Shown piece by piece: positions 43,581 through 53,657 of a stretch of DNA of 64,000 nucleotides. The notes beneath the pieces are model-generated. The model saw nothing but the letters and a program-made list of their open reading frames with translations, made no database searches and was not told the origin of the DNA. The DNA is from Chryseobacterium wanjuense (GTDB lineage: Bacteria; Bacteroidota; Bacteroidia; Flavobacteriales; Weeksellaceae), in the NCBI RefSeq assembly GCF_900111495.1, contig NZ_FOIU01000004.1, forward strand, positions 124,001 through 188,000. Reading direction: 5' to 3'. Position numbers and translations under genes: made by a program. Position 1 is the first letter of the stretch, and each line of letters opens with the position of its first letter.

Positions 43581-46520
43581 ATGAAGAAATTATTTACTTC
43601 TTTCTTTTCTCTTTGTATGTTGGGTGCAGTAAGTGCACAATGGTCGCCAACAGTATTTAAAGGAGATAAGGTAAGAAAAGAGGCTAATATTAAAGCCTAT
43701 TATTCTTTGGATATTTCAGCACTAAGATCTCAATTGGCTAATGCCCAGGAGACAGGAAAAGGTGCGAAAGCAGTTGAAATCTCTTTACCGACAATGGATG
43801 GTAAAGTTGAGAAGTTTGCAGTATACAGTTTACCTGTAATGGCAAAAGATCTTGCAGATCAATACCAATTAGGCTCATACGTGGGTGTTGGAGTTACTGA
43901 TCCTTCAAAATATTTGAGGTTCTCTGTGGCACCGAACGATTTCCAGTCTATGATTATCAAAGACGGGGAGTACGAATTTATTGAGCCTGCCAATACTGCT
44001 AAAACAGTTTACGGAGTGCATCCAAAAACGAATAAAAACGGACAAGGCTTCTTATGTTCTACAAATGAAAGCCCGGCTGCTGTAAAGCAGATGCAAGAAT
44101 TATTGAAACAAGGTAAAACTTTTACGAATCAGCCTACGAATTTTGCGAAAAGCACTGATCAGAAATACAGAACCATGAGATTGGCAATGTCTGTAACAGG
44201 TGAGTATACGCAATTTCATGGAGGTACAGTAGCAGGAGCTCTTGCAGCGATCAATGCTACAATGACCAGAGTAAACGGAGTTTTCGAAAAAGACTTTGCT
44301 TTACACTTAAATCTGCAAAGTTTCCCGGGGGTAATTTATACCAATCCAGCTACTGACCCTTATTCTGCAGCAGCAGCGGGTGCAGCAGGTGCTTGGAACT
44401 TAGAACTTCAGAATACATTAACTACCAACGTAGGAAATGCCAACTACGATATCGGTCACTTATTCGGAGCTTCCGGAGGTGGAGGTAATGCAGGGTGTAT
44501 CGGTTGTGTATGTACAGACCCTACAACTGCGGAACCGGAAGGGAAAGGATCAGGATATACTTCTCCAGCAGATGGAATTCCACAAGGAGATAATTTTGAT
44601 ATCGACTATGTTGCTCACGAAATGGGTCACCAGTTAGGAGCTAATCACACATTCTCACATAATATTGAAGGAACAGGGGTAAATATGGAACCAGGTTCCG
44701 GATCTACTATTATGGGTTATGCAGGTATTGTTCCTGGGGCAAACGTTCAGGCACATTCAGATGCATATTTCCATGTAGCAAGTATTTTGCAGGTTGAAGA
44801 CAATCTTTCAACTACAACTTGTGATGTTGAAACAAACATTACTAATAGCCCTCCTGTGATCGGGGCTCTTACAGATTATACGATTCCGAAAGGAACAGCT
44901 TTTGTTTTAACAGCAACAGCTACTGACCCTGAAAATGATCCAATGACATATACTTGGGAGCAGTTTGACAGTGCGACTTCTTCAGTAACCACAGTTACAG
45001 GAAACAATACAACAGGAGCATTATTCAGATCTTGGACTCCGACAGCTACAGGTAACACGAGATATTTCCCTAAATTATCATCAGTTTTAGCAGGTAACCT
45101 TACCGTTCCGGCAGATTGGGAAACAGTATCGAATGTAGCAAGACCGACAAACTTTGTATTAACGGTAAGAGACAACAATCCTGTTGCGACTTCTCAGCAG
45201 ACTCAAAGTGATATCGTAACAATTACAGTAGGAAATAACGGACCGTTCAAAGTAAATACTCAGTATGCAAACGTAAACACTCCGGCTCCAATTGAGTGGG
45301 ATGTAGCAGGTACTACTGCAGCTCCTTACAATGTTGCCAACGTTAAAATCGATTATACAACAGATAACGGAACGACTTGGACAGTTCTTTCTGCTTCCAC
45401 TCCAAACGACGGATCAGAAAACTTTACTTTCCCTTCATCAATGAACGGACAGATTATTAGATTGAGAGTTTCTGCTATCAATAACGTATTCTATGCAGTA
45501 GGAAAAATCACAGTAGCTGCTTTTGCTCCTTGTGACGGTTCTGCTGTTACAGGTGTGACAACTAGTAATGTTACTGTTAGTGGAGTTACAGTAAACTGGA
45601 CGCCGGTTTCGAATGCTACATACATTATCCGTTATAGAAAAGTAGGAGAAACAACTTGGCAACAAACAACTTCTACTACTGCTACGGTAACATTATCAGG
45701 TTTAACTGACAGTACAAATTATGAAGTACAGGTAGCAGCTGTTTGCTCAGGAACTCCTGGTGCTTATTCTACATCAGCTACATTTACTACAAGTGCGATA
45801 CCATATTGTACAGCTTCAACAGTTACTGCTGCTAACCTTTATATTTCAAAAGTACAGGTTGCAAATATCAACAATAACTCTGCAGGAAGCACATATACAA
45901 GTTATACAGCAAACCCGGCTCTTCAGATCAACCTTGTAAAAGGAACTGCTTATCCGATGACTATTAATAGTAATATTGCAGCTTACGATGCAGCAATGGT
46001 ATTTATTGATTACAACAGAGATGGTGTATTTGCTGCTACTGAAAGAGTATTGAACTTCCCTGTAGCCAATGTTTCTACATTCACAGGATCGTTCACGGTT
46101 CCAACTACTGGAGTTGTTGAAGGTCAAACATTAAGAATGAGAGTTCTATTAGGCTATGCGGGACAAGATAACGCTGGACTAAGTGCACCTGCAACATGGG
46201 TATGTGGAGTTAATTTTAATGACGGAGAAGTTGAAGACTACAATGTTGTTGTAACTGCTACACCTTTAGCAACGGATGAAGTTTCTGGTCCTAAAAATGA
46301 TATTCAAATATATCCAAACCCGGTATCAGACATCTTAAATATCACTAAGGTATCTGATAAGGCTGCTTATAAAATTTATAGTGCTGCCGGACAATTGGTA
46401 AAACACGGAACTATCAATAACGGACAAATCAATGTTACTGAGCTTATCAAAGGAGCGTATGTAATTACGATTGAAGATAAAGGAAAAGATCAATTCTCTT
46501 CTAAATTTATCAAGAAATAA
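43581..46520 (+). CDS. T9SS-exported reprolysin-like metalloprotease, paralogue 3
   Basis: A 979-residue protease with the same architecture: signal peptide, prodomain, catalytic site HEMGHQLGANHTF (His346 first), Met-turn GSTIMGYAGI, Ig-like domain, Fn3, GEVED (FIDYNRDGVFAATE, GEVEDYNV) and type A T9SS domain (IYPNPVSDILNITKVSDK...SKFIKK). The first 600 residues are close to paralogue 2, while the Fn3 and GEVED parts differ more and the T9SS domain differs at many silent sites. The GEVED domain has a small extra loop (GYAGQDNAGLSAP). Monocistronic, with its own terminator. Confidence 0.92.
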   Translation: MKKLFTSFFSLCMLGAVSAQWSPTVFKGDKVRKEANIKAYYSLDISALRSQLANAQETGKGAKAVEISLPTMDGKVEKFAVYSLPVMAKDLADQYQLGSYVGVGVTDPSKYLRFSVAPNDFQSMIIKDGEYEFIEPANTAKTVYGVHPKTNKNGQGFLCSTNESPAAVKQMQELLKQGKTFTNQPTNFAKSTDQKYRTMRLAMSVTGEYTQFHGGTVAGALAAINATMTRVNGVFEKDFALHLNLQSFPGVIYTNPATDPYSAAAAGAAGAWNLELQNTLTTNVGNANYDIGHLFGASGGGGNAGCIGCVCTDPTTAEPEGKGSGYTSPADGIPQGDNFDIDYVAHEMGHQLGANHTFSHNIEGTGVNMEPGSGSTIMGYAGIVPGANVQAHSDAYFHVASILQVEDNLSTTTCDVETNITNSPPVIGALTDYTIPKGTAFVLTATATDPENDPMTYTWEQFDSATSSVTTVTGNNTTGALFRSWTPTATGNTRYFPKLSSVLAGNLTVPADWETVSNVARPTNFVLTVRDNNPVATSQQTQSDIVTITVGNNGPFKVNTQYANVNTPAPIEWDVAGTTAAPYNVANVKIDYTTDNGTTWTVLSASTPNDGSENFTFPSSMNGQIIRLRVSAINNVFYAVGKITVAAFAPCDGSAVTGVTTSNVTVSGVTVNWTPVSNATYIIRYRKVGETTWQQTTSTTATVTLSGLTDSTNYEVQVAAVCSGTPGAYSTSATFTTSAIPYCTASTVTAANLYISKVQVANINNNSAGSTYTSYTANPALQINLVKGTAYPMTINSNIAAYDAAMVFIDYNRDGVFAATERVLNFPVANVSTFTGSFTVPTTGVVEGQTLRMRVLLGYAGQDNAGLSAPATWVCGVNFNDGEVEDYNVVVTATPLATDEVSGPKNDIQIYPNPVSDILNITKVSDKAAYKIYSAAGQLVKHGTINNGQINVTELIKGAYVITIEDKGKDQFSSKFIKK

Positions 46521-46844
46521 TCTATACGATTTAAAATAATATTTAGAAATCCTCAGGTTTACCTGGGGATTTTTTTTGTTTTTATTTAATCTAAAAAATG
46601 CCGGTATGATCTTTTTGGAGAAATATGTTTTCTAAATTGAAATGCATTAAAAGATTAATTCACTTTAAAGTTTCTTTAAAATAATTAAGAATACTTTAAA
46701 TATGGGGAATAGTAGGGGATTTTTTTATTTTGAATACATAAATTGAATTGTTGTGAAATTTGTATAAAAAAAATGGATATATTTATAAATTAATAACAAA
46801 AAATGATTAGATTTGTGTAATTAATATAATATATTGAGAAAGTT
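46521..46844 (+). other. Intergenic region between paralogues 3 and 4, with terminator and promoter box
   Basis: The terminator of paralogue 3 is at 46547-46578 (stem AAATCCTCAGGT / ACCTGGGGATTT, then T). The remaining 260 bases are very AT-rich with no ORF. TAGATTTG at 46808-46815 is the likely -7 box for the giant paralogue, 29 bases before its ATG. Confidence 0.7.
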
Positions 46845-49800
46845 ATGAAGAAAAAATTTACTTCTTTCTTTTTCCTCTTTTTGTTTGCGATAACCAGTGC
46901 ACAATGGAGTCCCACGACATTCAGGGGAGAAAAAAACAGAGCGAATGCCGACATTAAAGGCTATTACTCTCTAGACATTTCTTTACTAAAGTCTCAATTG
47001 GCAAAAGCGCAGGAAACGGGCAAAAATGCAAAGCCCGTCACCATCTCTTTGCCAACTTTAGGAGGGAAAATTGAAAAATTTGCCGTTTACAGCTTCCCAG
47101 TAGTGGTGAAGGAACTGGCAGATCAGTATCAATTAGGATCTTACGTAGGAGTTGGGATAGACGACCCCAACAAGTATCTGAGATTTAGTTTGGCGCCCGA
47201 CGATTTTCAGTCGATGATTATCAAGGAGGGCAAATACGAATTTATAGAACCGGTCGACAAAAACAAAACAGTTTACGGTGTGCATCCAAAAACTGATAAA
47301 AGTAATGAAGGCTTCCTATGTTCTATGAACGAAGATCGACTATCTAAACAAGAGATAGAAAATCTTTACACGACAGGAAAAGCATTTTCTAATCAGACAA
47401 TGAATTTCTCTAAAAATTCTGATAAGAAATACAGAACAATGAGACTGGCAATGTCTGTAACAGGAGAGTACACCCAATATTTCGGAGGCACTGTTGCCAA
47501 TGCATTAACGGCTATTAATGCTACCTTAACAAGGGTAAATGGTGTATTTGAAAAAGATTTTGCTTTACACTTAAACTTACAGAACTTTCCGGGGGTAATT
47601 TATACCGACCCGGCTACTGACCCTTATTCACCTGCAGCACAGATGAACAACTGGAATTTGCAGCTACAGCAAACGCTGACTGCAAATGTAGGGAGTGCCA
47701 ATTATGATATTGGGCATTTATTCGGTGCGACAGGAGGTGGTGGTAACGCAGGATGTATCGGCTGCGTTTGTATTGATCCTGCTAATAATACAGCGACTCA
47801 GAAAGGATCAGGATATACTTCTCCTGCAGATGGAATTCCGCAGGGAGATAATTTCGATATTGATTATGTGGCTCACGAAATGGGACACCAATTGGGAGCT
47901 AACCACACATTCTCTCACGGTCTGGAAACAGCTGGTGTAAACCAGGAACCTGGTTCCGGATCTACTATTATGGGATATGCAGGTATCACGGGTGCAAATA
48001 CTGATGTTCAGCCGCACTCAGATCCTTATTTCCATATTGCAAGTATTAAACAAGTTCAGACAAACCTGATCAACAAAAATTGTGATGTTGAAACTACAGT
48101 TACAAACAATCCGCCTGTAATTGCGGCTCTGCCTGCTTATACTATTCCTAAAGGAACGGCTTTCGTGTTAACAGCTTCTGCTACAGATGCTGAAAATGAC
48201 CCGATGACGTACTGCTGGGAAGAAGTAGATAATGCAAGTGTTACGATTAATAAAAATAATTTAGGAACAACTGCAAGCGGAGCAAGCTTCAGATCACTTA
48301 ATCCTACAACCAGCCCTACAAGGTACTTCCCTAAGTTATCTTCTGTATTGGCTGGAGTTTTAAATAACTCAAACAACCAATGGGAATCTGTTTCCACTAT
48401 TGCAAGAAACTCTAAGTTTGCCGTAACAGTAAGAGACAACAATCCTGCTGCAAACCAACAACAGACTCAGTTTGCAGAACAAACGATTACCGTAGGAAAC
48501 GACGGACCTTTTAAAGTAACTACTACGACTGCTTACAATAACGGTCCTACAAACGTTACTTGGGATGTTGTGAATACAACGGCTGCTCCTTATAGTACTG
48601 CTAACGTTAAAATTGACTATACAACAGACAACGGAGTAACATGGACTGTACTTTCTGCTTCTACTGCTAACGACGGAAATGAATCATTTAACATTGCCGG
48701 TCTTACTGTAGGAAATATTATTAAAATCAGAGTAAGTGCAATCGGAAATGTATTCTATGCAATAGGTAGTGCTACAATAGCAAGTTTGGCTAACTGTACA
48801 ACTGCTCCTCCAACAGGTATCACAGTGACTGCAATTACGCAGACTACAGCTACAGTTTCTTGGACAGCAGCTGCTAATGCAACATACGTAATTCAGTATC
48901 ACCCTGTAGGAAGCACAACTTGGACTACCGTTACGTCTACCGGAAACTCTATAGGTCTTACAGGTCTTAGTGATGGTATTCAGTATGAAGTACAGGTGGC
49001 TACAGTGTGTAGTGGTGTTCAGGGACCTTTCTCTGCATCTACCAACTTTACTACACTGGGACTTACTTACTGTACTATGACGTCTAGTAACTTTGGTTCA
49101 GAATATATTTCAAACGTAAGTGTAACGCCTATCGGAGCTGCTCCTATGAGTAACAACTCTGCAGGTTCTACTTATACTGACTATACTACTACGCCAAGTG
49201 CTTTAGTAAACCTTGTCATCGGATCTACCGGAAATACAATTTCTGTTACTAAATTCTTCCCTGGTACTCAATGGAGTGAAGCCGTGGGAGTTTGGATTGA
49301 CTTTAACAGAAACGGAACATTCGAAGCTACGGAACAAATCATGAATACACCAGCTAACACGACTACTCCTGTTACTGCTACATTCAACGTTCCGGCTACG
49401 GCTTACAACGGACCTGCAACGACAAGAATGAGAGTTGCAATGAGATACAGTACAGCTCCTGTAATGTGTCAGAGCTTTGGTGATGGTGAAGTTGAGGATT
49501 ATGCTGTAAAATTAATTCAGCCGATTCCTTGTACAAGTAATGCTCCATTAAACCTTAATGTTACAAGTATCACGGCAACTTCTGCTTTTGTAACTTGGGA
49601 TCCGGTAACGGGAGGTACTTATGTTCTTCAATGGAGACCGGTTGGTTCTACTACATGGACTACGGTTCCTTTAACTACACCTTCTTATGTTATTAATGGT
49701 TTAACAGAGCAGACTCAATATGAAGTACAGGTGGCTTATGTTTGTTCGGGTGTTACAGGTACATTCACTGCACCTTATCAGTTTACAACACCTCCGGTTA

Positions 49801-52800
49801 CGTATTGTAATAATACTCCTACCGCTAATACGAATGGTTATATTTCTAATGTAACAATTACTCCAACAGGTTCTTATGTGATGAGTAATAACTCAGCAGC
49901 AAGCACTTATACAAACTTTTCTGCAGACCCTGCTAAATTGGTTACATTAGTTCGTAACTCTACAAATAACACTATTTCTGTTTCTAAATCTTGGTCTGGA
50001 ACATTCCAGTCTTATATAGCAACTTCTGCTTGGATTGACTTTAACAGAAACGGTATTTTTGAAGCTAGTGAAAAAGTAATAGGCGTAGGTACAAGTATCA
50101 CTACACCTATCACAGCTACGTTTACGGTTCCGGCGACTTCTTACAACGGACCGTTGACATTGAGAATGAGAGTGATTGTTGCTACTAGTACAATCAATGA
50201 TCCTTGTGCAACAATTTCAGAAGGTGAGGTAGAAGACTACGCGGTTAAGATCATCGATCCGCAGCCATGTACAACAGCTCCTCCGACTCCGATTATTGTT
50301 TCAAACGTAACAGCTTCTACAGCCCTTGTTTCTTGGGTAAGTACTACCGGAGCTACTTATACATTAAGATATAGAACAGGTACAGGTGCTTGGACGGTGA
50401 TTGCTGCTGCTACCAACCCGTATACTATTATTAACTTAAATGCTTCTACTACTTATGAAGTACAGGTAGCGACAATCTGTGGCGGTACTACAGGTGCTTG
50501 GTCAAACTCTGTAAACTTTACGACTCCTACAAGTACATATTGTAACTCAGGAACAGCTACGGTTACGGATGGTTATATCAATAATATAACAGTGACGGGT
50601 ACCAGCACACCAACTATGTCTAACAACTCTGGTGCTACTACATATACAGATTATTCAAACGATGCTACTAAGATTATCACATTAGCTCGTAACTCTACGG
50701 GTAACATCTTATCTGTAGGAAGAACAATCTTATCCAGTACATATTCTACATATGCATGGCTGGATTTCAACGGTGACGGAATATTTAATAATAACCCGGT
50801 TACTGTTCCAGGAGGGGAGAGAATCATGAATTTAGGATATTCTTCTACAACTCCTGTTACTGCTACATTTGCTGTTCCTGCCGGAGCTTATGCTGGTACG
50901 AACAAAGTGAAAATGCGTGTAATTGTATACTTCTTGACTCCAACTGATGCTTGTTCACCGCTTACAAGTAACGGGGAAGTTGAGGATTATCAAGTGAAAT
51001 TTATCGATATTCAGCCTTGTACTACAGCAGCTCCTACGGGAATTACAGTTACGAATATTGCAGCTACTACAGCTACAGTATCTTGGATCTCTTCTACAGG
51101 TGCTACTTATTTAGTAAGATGGAGAACTACTTCTCCGATTGGAGCATGGAACGTATCTCCTGCACCGATCACAGGTAATACTTATAATATTACAGGTCTT
51201 ACAGAGCAAACAGCTTATGAAGTACAGGTTGCGACAATATGTGGTGGTGTTCAGGGACCTTGGTCTACTTCATTACCATTTACAACGACACCTATTACGT
51301 ATTGTAATATGACAGGTACGGGAACTACTGATTTCATTTCTAATGTTACAATGACTTCCGTGAATCCTGGTCTACCGGTGATGAGTAATACTTCAGTTCA
51401 AACGAACTATATCAGCTATACTACGCCAGCGACACTTATTAACCTTGAAATTGGTTCTACAGGTAATAAAATTTCTGTAGCTAAAGGATGGTCTGGTGCT
51501 ACACAAAGTGATGCAGTATCTGCTTGGATTGACTTTAACAGAAACGGTGTATTTGAAACTACAGAGCAAATCATGGCTTCTGCAGCAAGTACTACTACTC
51601 CTGTGACGGCATTATTTAACGTACCTTCAACAGCATACAACGGGCCATTGACAACAACAATGAGAGTGGTTCTGAAACGTTCAAGTGCTCCTGTAATGTG
51701 TCAGAATGCAGTGAACGGTGAAGTTGAAGATTACGCTGTGAAGTTGAGACCTTGTGCTACAACGATGCCAACGAACGTAGCAATCAATACGATTACTCAC
51801 GTTTCAGCTAACGTAAACTGGACGGTACCTGCTGGTACGCTTACATTCATCGTAAGATACAGAGTTGCGGGTACTACAACATGGACAGAAGTAACTGCTT
51901 CTACATTGTCTGGAAATCCACCGATAGCTTTAACAGGTTTAACGCCGGCTACTACGTACGAAGTACAGGTTGCAGCAAGCTGCGGAACGACACCAGGTAC
52001 ATTTACCAATATTCAGACGTTCACGACGAGATGTGATCCTACACCTCCGAACGTTACAATCGGTACGATAACCACAAACTCTGCAGTAGTAAACTGGGCT
52101 CCGATTGCAGCTAGCTCAACGTATGTGATTAGATACAGAATTGTAGGAACTACAACTTGGACTACAATTAACGTTACAACTCCGCCTTTCGGTTCTTATA
52201 CTATTACAGGTTTAAGCCCATATACAACATATGAGGTACAGATAGCAAATATGTGTAACGGTGAAACTACAGTTAACCCTTGGTCTAACCCTAAAGTATT
52301 TACTACAGAAAGAACTTGTGAACTTCCGCCTCCGGGACTTACTATCACGAACCTTACGCCTACAACGGCAGTAGTGGTTTGGGATCCGTTCCCAGGTGCG
52401 ACTTATATCTTAAGATATAGAAAAGTAGGTATTCCGAGCTGGACAAATGTTCCTTCTTCTACGAATACGGTTACATTAACAGGATTGACAGAACTGACTC
52501 AGTATGAAATGCAGGTTGCAAACGTATGTAATGGTACACCAGGTACATATACACTGCCGTATTTCTTCACAACACCTACTGTAGTGTACTGTCAGATGGC
52601 TTCTACAGCTTCAAATTCAGAATATATTTCAAAAGTTAATGTGAAGCCTACTGGTAAGCCTGAAATGGACAATCCGTCTAATGCTTCGAACTACACAGAT
52701 TATACAGGTATTCCTGCAACATTTATCGAATTGGTACAAGGTTCTTCAAACAACCAGATTACGATCGAGAAAAAATTATCAGGAAATGCTCAGGCTGGAG

Positions 52801-53297
52801 TTGCAGTTTGGATCGACTTTAACAGAAATGGATATTTTGATGTTAATGAAAGAGTCCTTGTTTCTTCACCGAATAATCAGCAGACGGTAAGCGGAACATT
52901 CTCTGTACCGGCAGACGCGTTCATCAGCTTGACGGACTACAAATATGTAGTAATGAGAGTAGCGATGTCGAAAGATGCTATCCCAGTGAACTGTACAAGC
53001 TTCCCGAATGGTGAGGTAGAAGATTATACCGTAAGAATTTCTAAACAAATTGTACCGAACCCGGTAAACCAAACGGATATCTTGATTTATCCTAACCCGG
53101 TAAGCTCAGTATTGTATGTGAAAAATATCAGCAAAAAAGCTAATTATAAGATCTACAATGCTGCAGGACAATTGGTGTCAAGCGGAATTATCTTAAACAA
53201 CAAGATTGATGTACATGCATTGATAAATGGAGTTTATGTAATAGACATCCAGGATGGAGATGCAATATCTGTTCAGAAGAAATTCATCAAAGAATAG
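46845..53297 (+). CDS. Giant T9SS-exported metalloprotease with multiple Fn3 and GEVED domains, paralogue 4
   Basis: A 2150-residue secreted protease. Signal peptide (to about 20), prodomain, catalytic HEMGHQLGANHTF with His344, Met-turn GSTIMGYAGI, Ig-like domain (about 425-645). Then Fn3 1 (650), GEVED 1 (742), Fn3 2 (894), GEVED 2 (986), Fn3 3 (1140), GEVED 3 (1230), Fn3 4 (1390), GEVED 4 (1484), Fn3 5-7 (1635, 1729, 1823), GEVED 5 (1914) and a type A T9SS domain (about 2070-2150). GEVED units each hold a DFNRNG-type loop with a following Glu, which looks like a calcium site, and a closing GEVEDY. Each Fn3 starts at a Cys, so disulfides are possible. The long tail may reach far from the cell or bind glycans (inference). 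Confidence 0.92.
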   Translation: MKKKFTSFFFLFLFAITSAQWSPTTFRGEKNRANADIKGYYSLDISLLKSQLAKAQETGKNAKPVTISLPTLGGKIEKFAVYSFPVVVKELADQYQLGSYVGVGIDDPNKYLRFSLAPDDFQSMIIKEGKYEFIEPVDKNKTVYGVHPKTDKSNEGFLCSMNEDRLSKQEIENLYTTGKAFSNQTMNFSKNSDKKYRTMRLAMSVTGEYTQYFGGTVANALTAINATLTRVNGVFEKDFALHLNLQNFPGVIYTDPATDPYSPAAQMNNWNLQLQQTLTANVGSANYDIGHLFGATGGGGNAGCIGCVCIDPANNTATQKGSGYTSPADGIPQGDNFDIDYVAHEMGHQLGANHTFSHGLETAGVNQEPGSGSTIMGYAGITGANTDVQPHSDPYFHIASIKQVQTNLINKNCDVETTVTNNPPVIAALPAYTIPKGTAFVLTASATDAENDPMTYCWEEVDNASVTINKNNLGTTASGASFRSLNPTTSPTRYFPKLSSVLAGVLNNSNNQWESVSTIARNSKFAVTVRDNNPAANQQQTQFAEQTITVGNDGPFKVTTTTAYNNGPTNVTWDVVNTTAAPYSTANVKIDYTTDNGVTWTVLSASTANDGNESFNIAGLTVGNIIKIRVSAIGNVFYAIGSATIASLANCTTAPPTGITVTAITQTTATVSWTAAANATYVIQYHPVGSTTWTTVTSTGNSIGLTGLSDGIQYEVQVATVCSGVQGPFSASTNFTTLGLTYCTMTSSNFGSEYISNVSVTPIGAAPMSNNSAGSTYTDYTTTPSALVNLVIGSTGNTISVTKFFPGTQWSEAVGVWIDFNRNGTFEATEQIMNTPANTTTPVTATFNVPATAYNGPATTRMRVAMRYSTAPVMCQSFGDGEVEDYAVKLIQPIPCTSNAPLNLNVTSITATSAFVTWDPVTGGTYVLQWRPVGSTTWTTVPLTTPSYVINGLTEQTQYEVQVAYVCSGVTGTFTAPYQFTTPPVTYCNNTPTANTNGYISNVTITPTGSYVMSNNSAASTYTNFSADPAKLVTLVRNSTNNTISVSKSWSGTFQSYIATSAWIDFNRNGIFEASEKVIGVGTSITTPITATFTVPATSYNGPLTLRMRVIVATSTINDPCATISEGEVEDYAVKIIDPQPCTTAPPTPIIVSNVTASTALVSWVSTTGATYTLRYRTGTGAWTVIAAATNPYTIINLNASTTYEVQVATICGGTTGAWSNSVNFTTPTSTYCNSGTATVTDGYINNITVTGTSTPTMSNNSGATTYTDYSNDATKIITLARNSTGNILSVGRTILSSTYSTYAWLDFNGDGIFNNNPVTVPGGERIMNLGYSSTTPVTATFAVPAGAYAGTNKVKMRVIVYFLTPTDACSPLTSNGEVEDYQVKFIDIQPCTTAAPTGITVTNIAATTATVSWISSTGATYLVRWRTTSPIGAWNVSPAPITGNTYNITGLTEQTAYEVQVATICGGVQGPWSTSLPFTTTPITYCNMTGTGTTDFISNVTMTSVNPGLPVMSNTSVQTNYISYTTPATLINLEIGSTGNKISVAKGWSGATQSDAVSAWIDFNRNGVFETTEQIMASAASTTTPVTALFNVPSTAYNGPLTTTMRVVLKRSSAPVMCQNAVNGEVEDYAVKLRPCATTMPTNVAINTITHVSANVNWTVPAGTLTFIVRYRVAGTTTWTEVTASTLSGNPPIALTGLTPATTYEVQVAASCGTTPGTFTNIQTFTTRCDPTPPNVTIGTITTNSAVVNWAPIAASSTYVIRYRIVGTTTWTTINVTTPPFGSYTITGLSPYTTYEVQIANMCNGETTVNPWSNPKVFTTERTCELPPPGLTITNLTPTTAVVVWDPFPGATYILRYRKVGIPSWTNVPSSTNTVTLTGLTELTQYEMQVANVCNGTPGTYTLPYFFTTPTVVYCQMASTASNSEYISKVNVKPTGKPEMDNPSNASNYTDYTGIPATFIELVQGSSNNQITIEKKLSGNAQAGVAVWIDFNRNGYFDVNERVLVSSPNNQQTVSGTFSVPADAFISLTDYKYVVMRVAMSKDAIPVNCTSFPNGEVEDYTVRISKQIVPNPVNQTDILIYPNPVSSVLYVKNISKKANYKIYNAAGQLVSSGIILNNKIDVHALINGVYVIDIQDGDAISVQKKFIKE

Positions 53298-53326
53298 AAA
53301 TACCATTTAATATTAATCCAATTTAG

Positions 53327-53355
53327 ATAGGCTCTCAGAAATGGGAGCCTATTTT
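53327..53355 (+). terminator. Terminator after the giant protease gene
   Basis: Stem ATAGGCTC / GAGCCTAT (with inner CA-TG pairs and a GAAA loop), followed by a short T run. Confidence 0.8.
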
Positions 53356-53387
53356 GTTGATTTTTCCTTAAGATTTTATGAGGATTC

Positions 53388-53420
53388 AAACCTAACAGGT
53401 TTCAAAAACCTGTTAGGTTT
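53388..53420. repeat. Perfect 15-bp inverted repeat
   Basis: Arms AAACCTAACAGGTTT (53388-53402) and AAACCTGTTAGGTTT (53406-53420) are exact reverse complements around a three-base loop. Each arm is itself nearly palindromic. Confidence 0.8.
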
Positions 53421-53441
53421 TGATTGACAGAACTTTATCAC

Positions 53442-53586
53442 TAGCCCCCATTGAAACGATATCCTTTTTATCGGGCGGAACATGGAGCATAAACTGAAAC
53501 TTTACGAACGTAGTTCAGGAGCCCGTAACCAAAAAGATACAGCACTTCGACAGGCTCAGCATAAAATTCAAGCGGGAGAAAGTTTC
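53442..53586 (+). ncRNA. Candidate structured RNA in the intergenic region before coaE
   Basis: Not a known call; a set of nested pairings is visible: CTTTTT (53464-53469) with AAAAAG (53531-53536), CGGGC (53472-53476) with GCCCG (53521-53525), CTGAA (53494-53498) with TTCAG (53514-53518), and CCC (53446-53448) with GGG (53574-53576). The opening TAGCCCC-ATTGAAACG followed by a C-T-rich strand, and the later AAAAAGATA-AGC, resemble a repeated element I recall from Flavobacteria, possibly the Flavo-1 motif; I cannot verify this. A 25-base stretch with CTTCGACAGGCTCAGCAT sits in one loop and looks inserted. Confidence 0.4.
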
Positions 53587-53604
53587 AAATAAAAGAAGTA
53601 GCAC

Positions 53605-53638
53605 AAAAAAACTCGCAGGAAGTTTATCCGGCGAGTTT
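53605..53638 (-). terminator. Terminator of coaE
   Basis: On the minus strand: stem AAACTCGCCGG / CCTGCGAGTTT with a T run following. Confidence 0.8.
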
Positions 53639-53657
53639 AATTTTTTAGTTAAAAATT

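Noticed and set aside
46579..46807. AT-rich spacer before the giant protease as a possible origin or RNA
   Set aside because: No DnaA-box cluster, hairpin set or ORF was seen; it looks like plain spacer.
48788..53050. Regular DNA repeats in the giant protease that might suggest a CRISPR-like or satellite array
   Set aside because: They are protein-coding Fn3 and GEVED units with divergent sequence and no short direct repeat with spacers.
53341..53427. 28-codon ATG frame covering the 15-bp inverted repeat
   Set aside because: It starts within the terminator stem and includes the palindrome; no sign of a real peptide.
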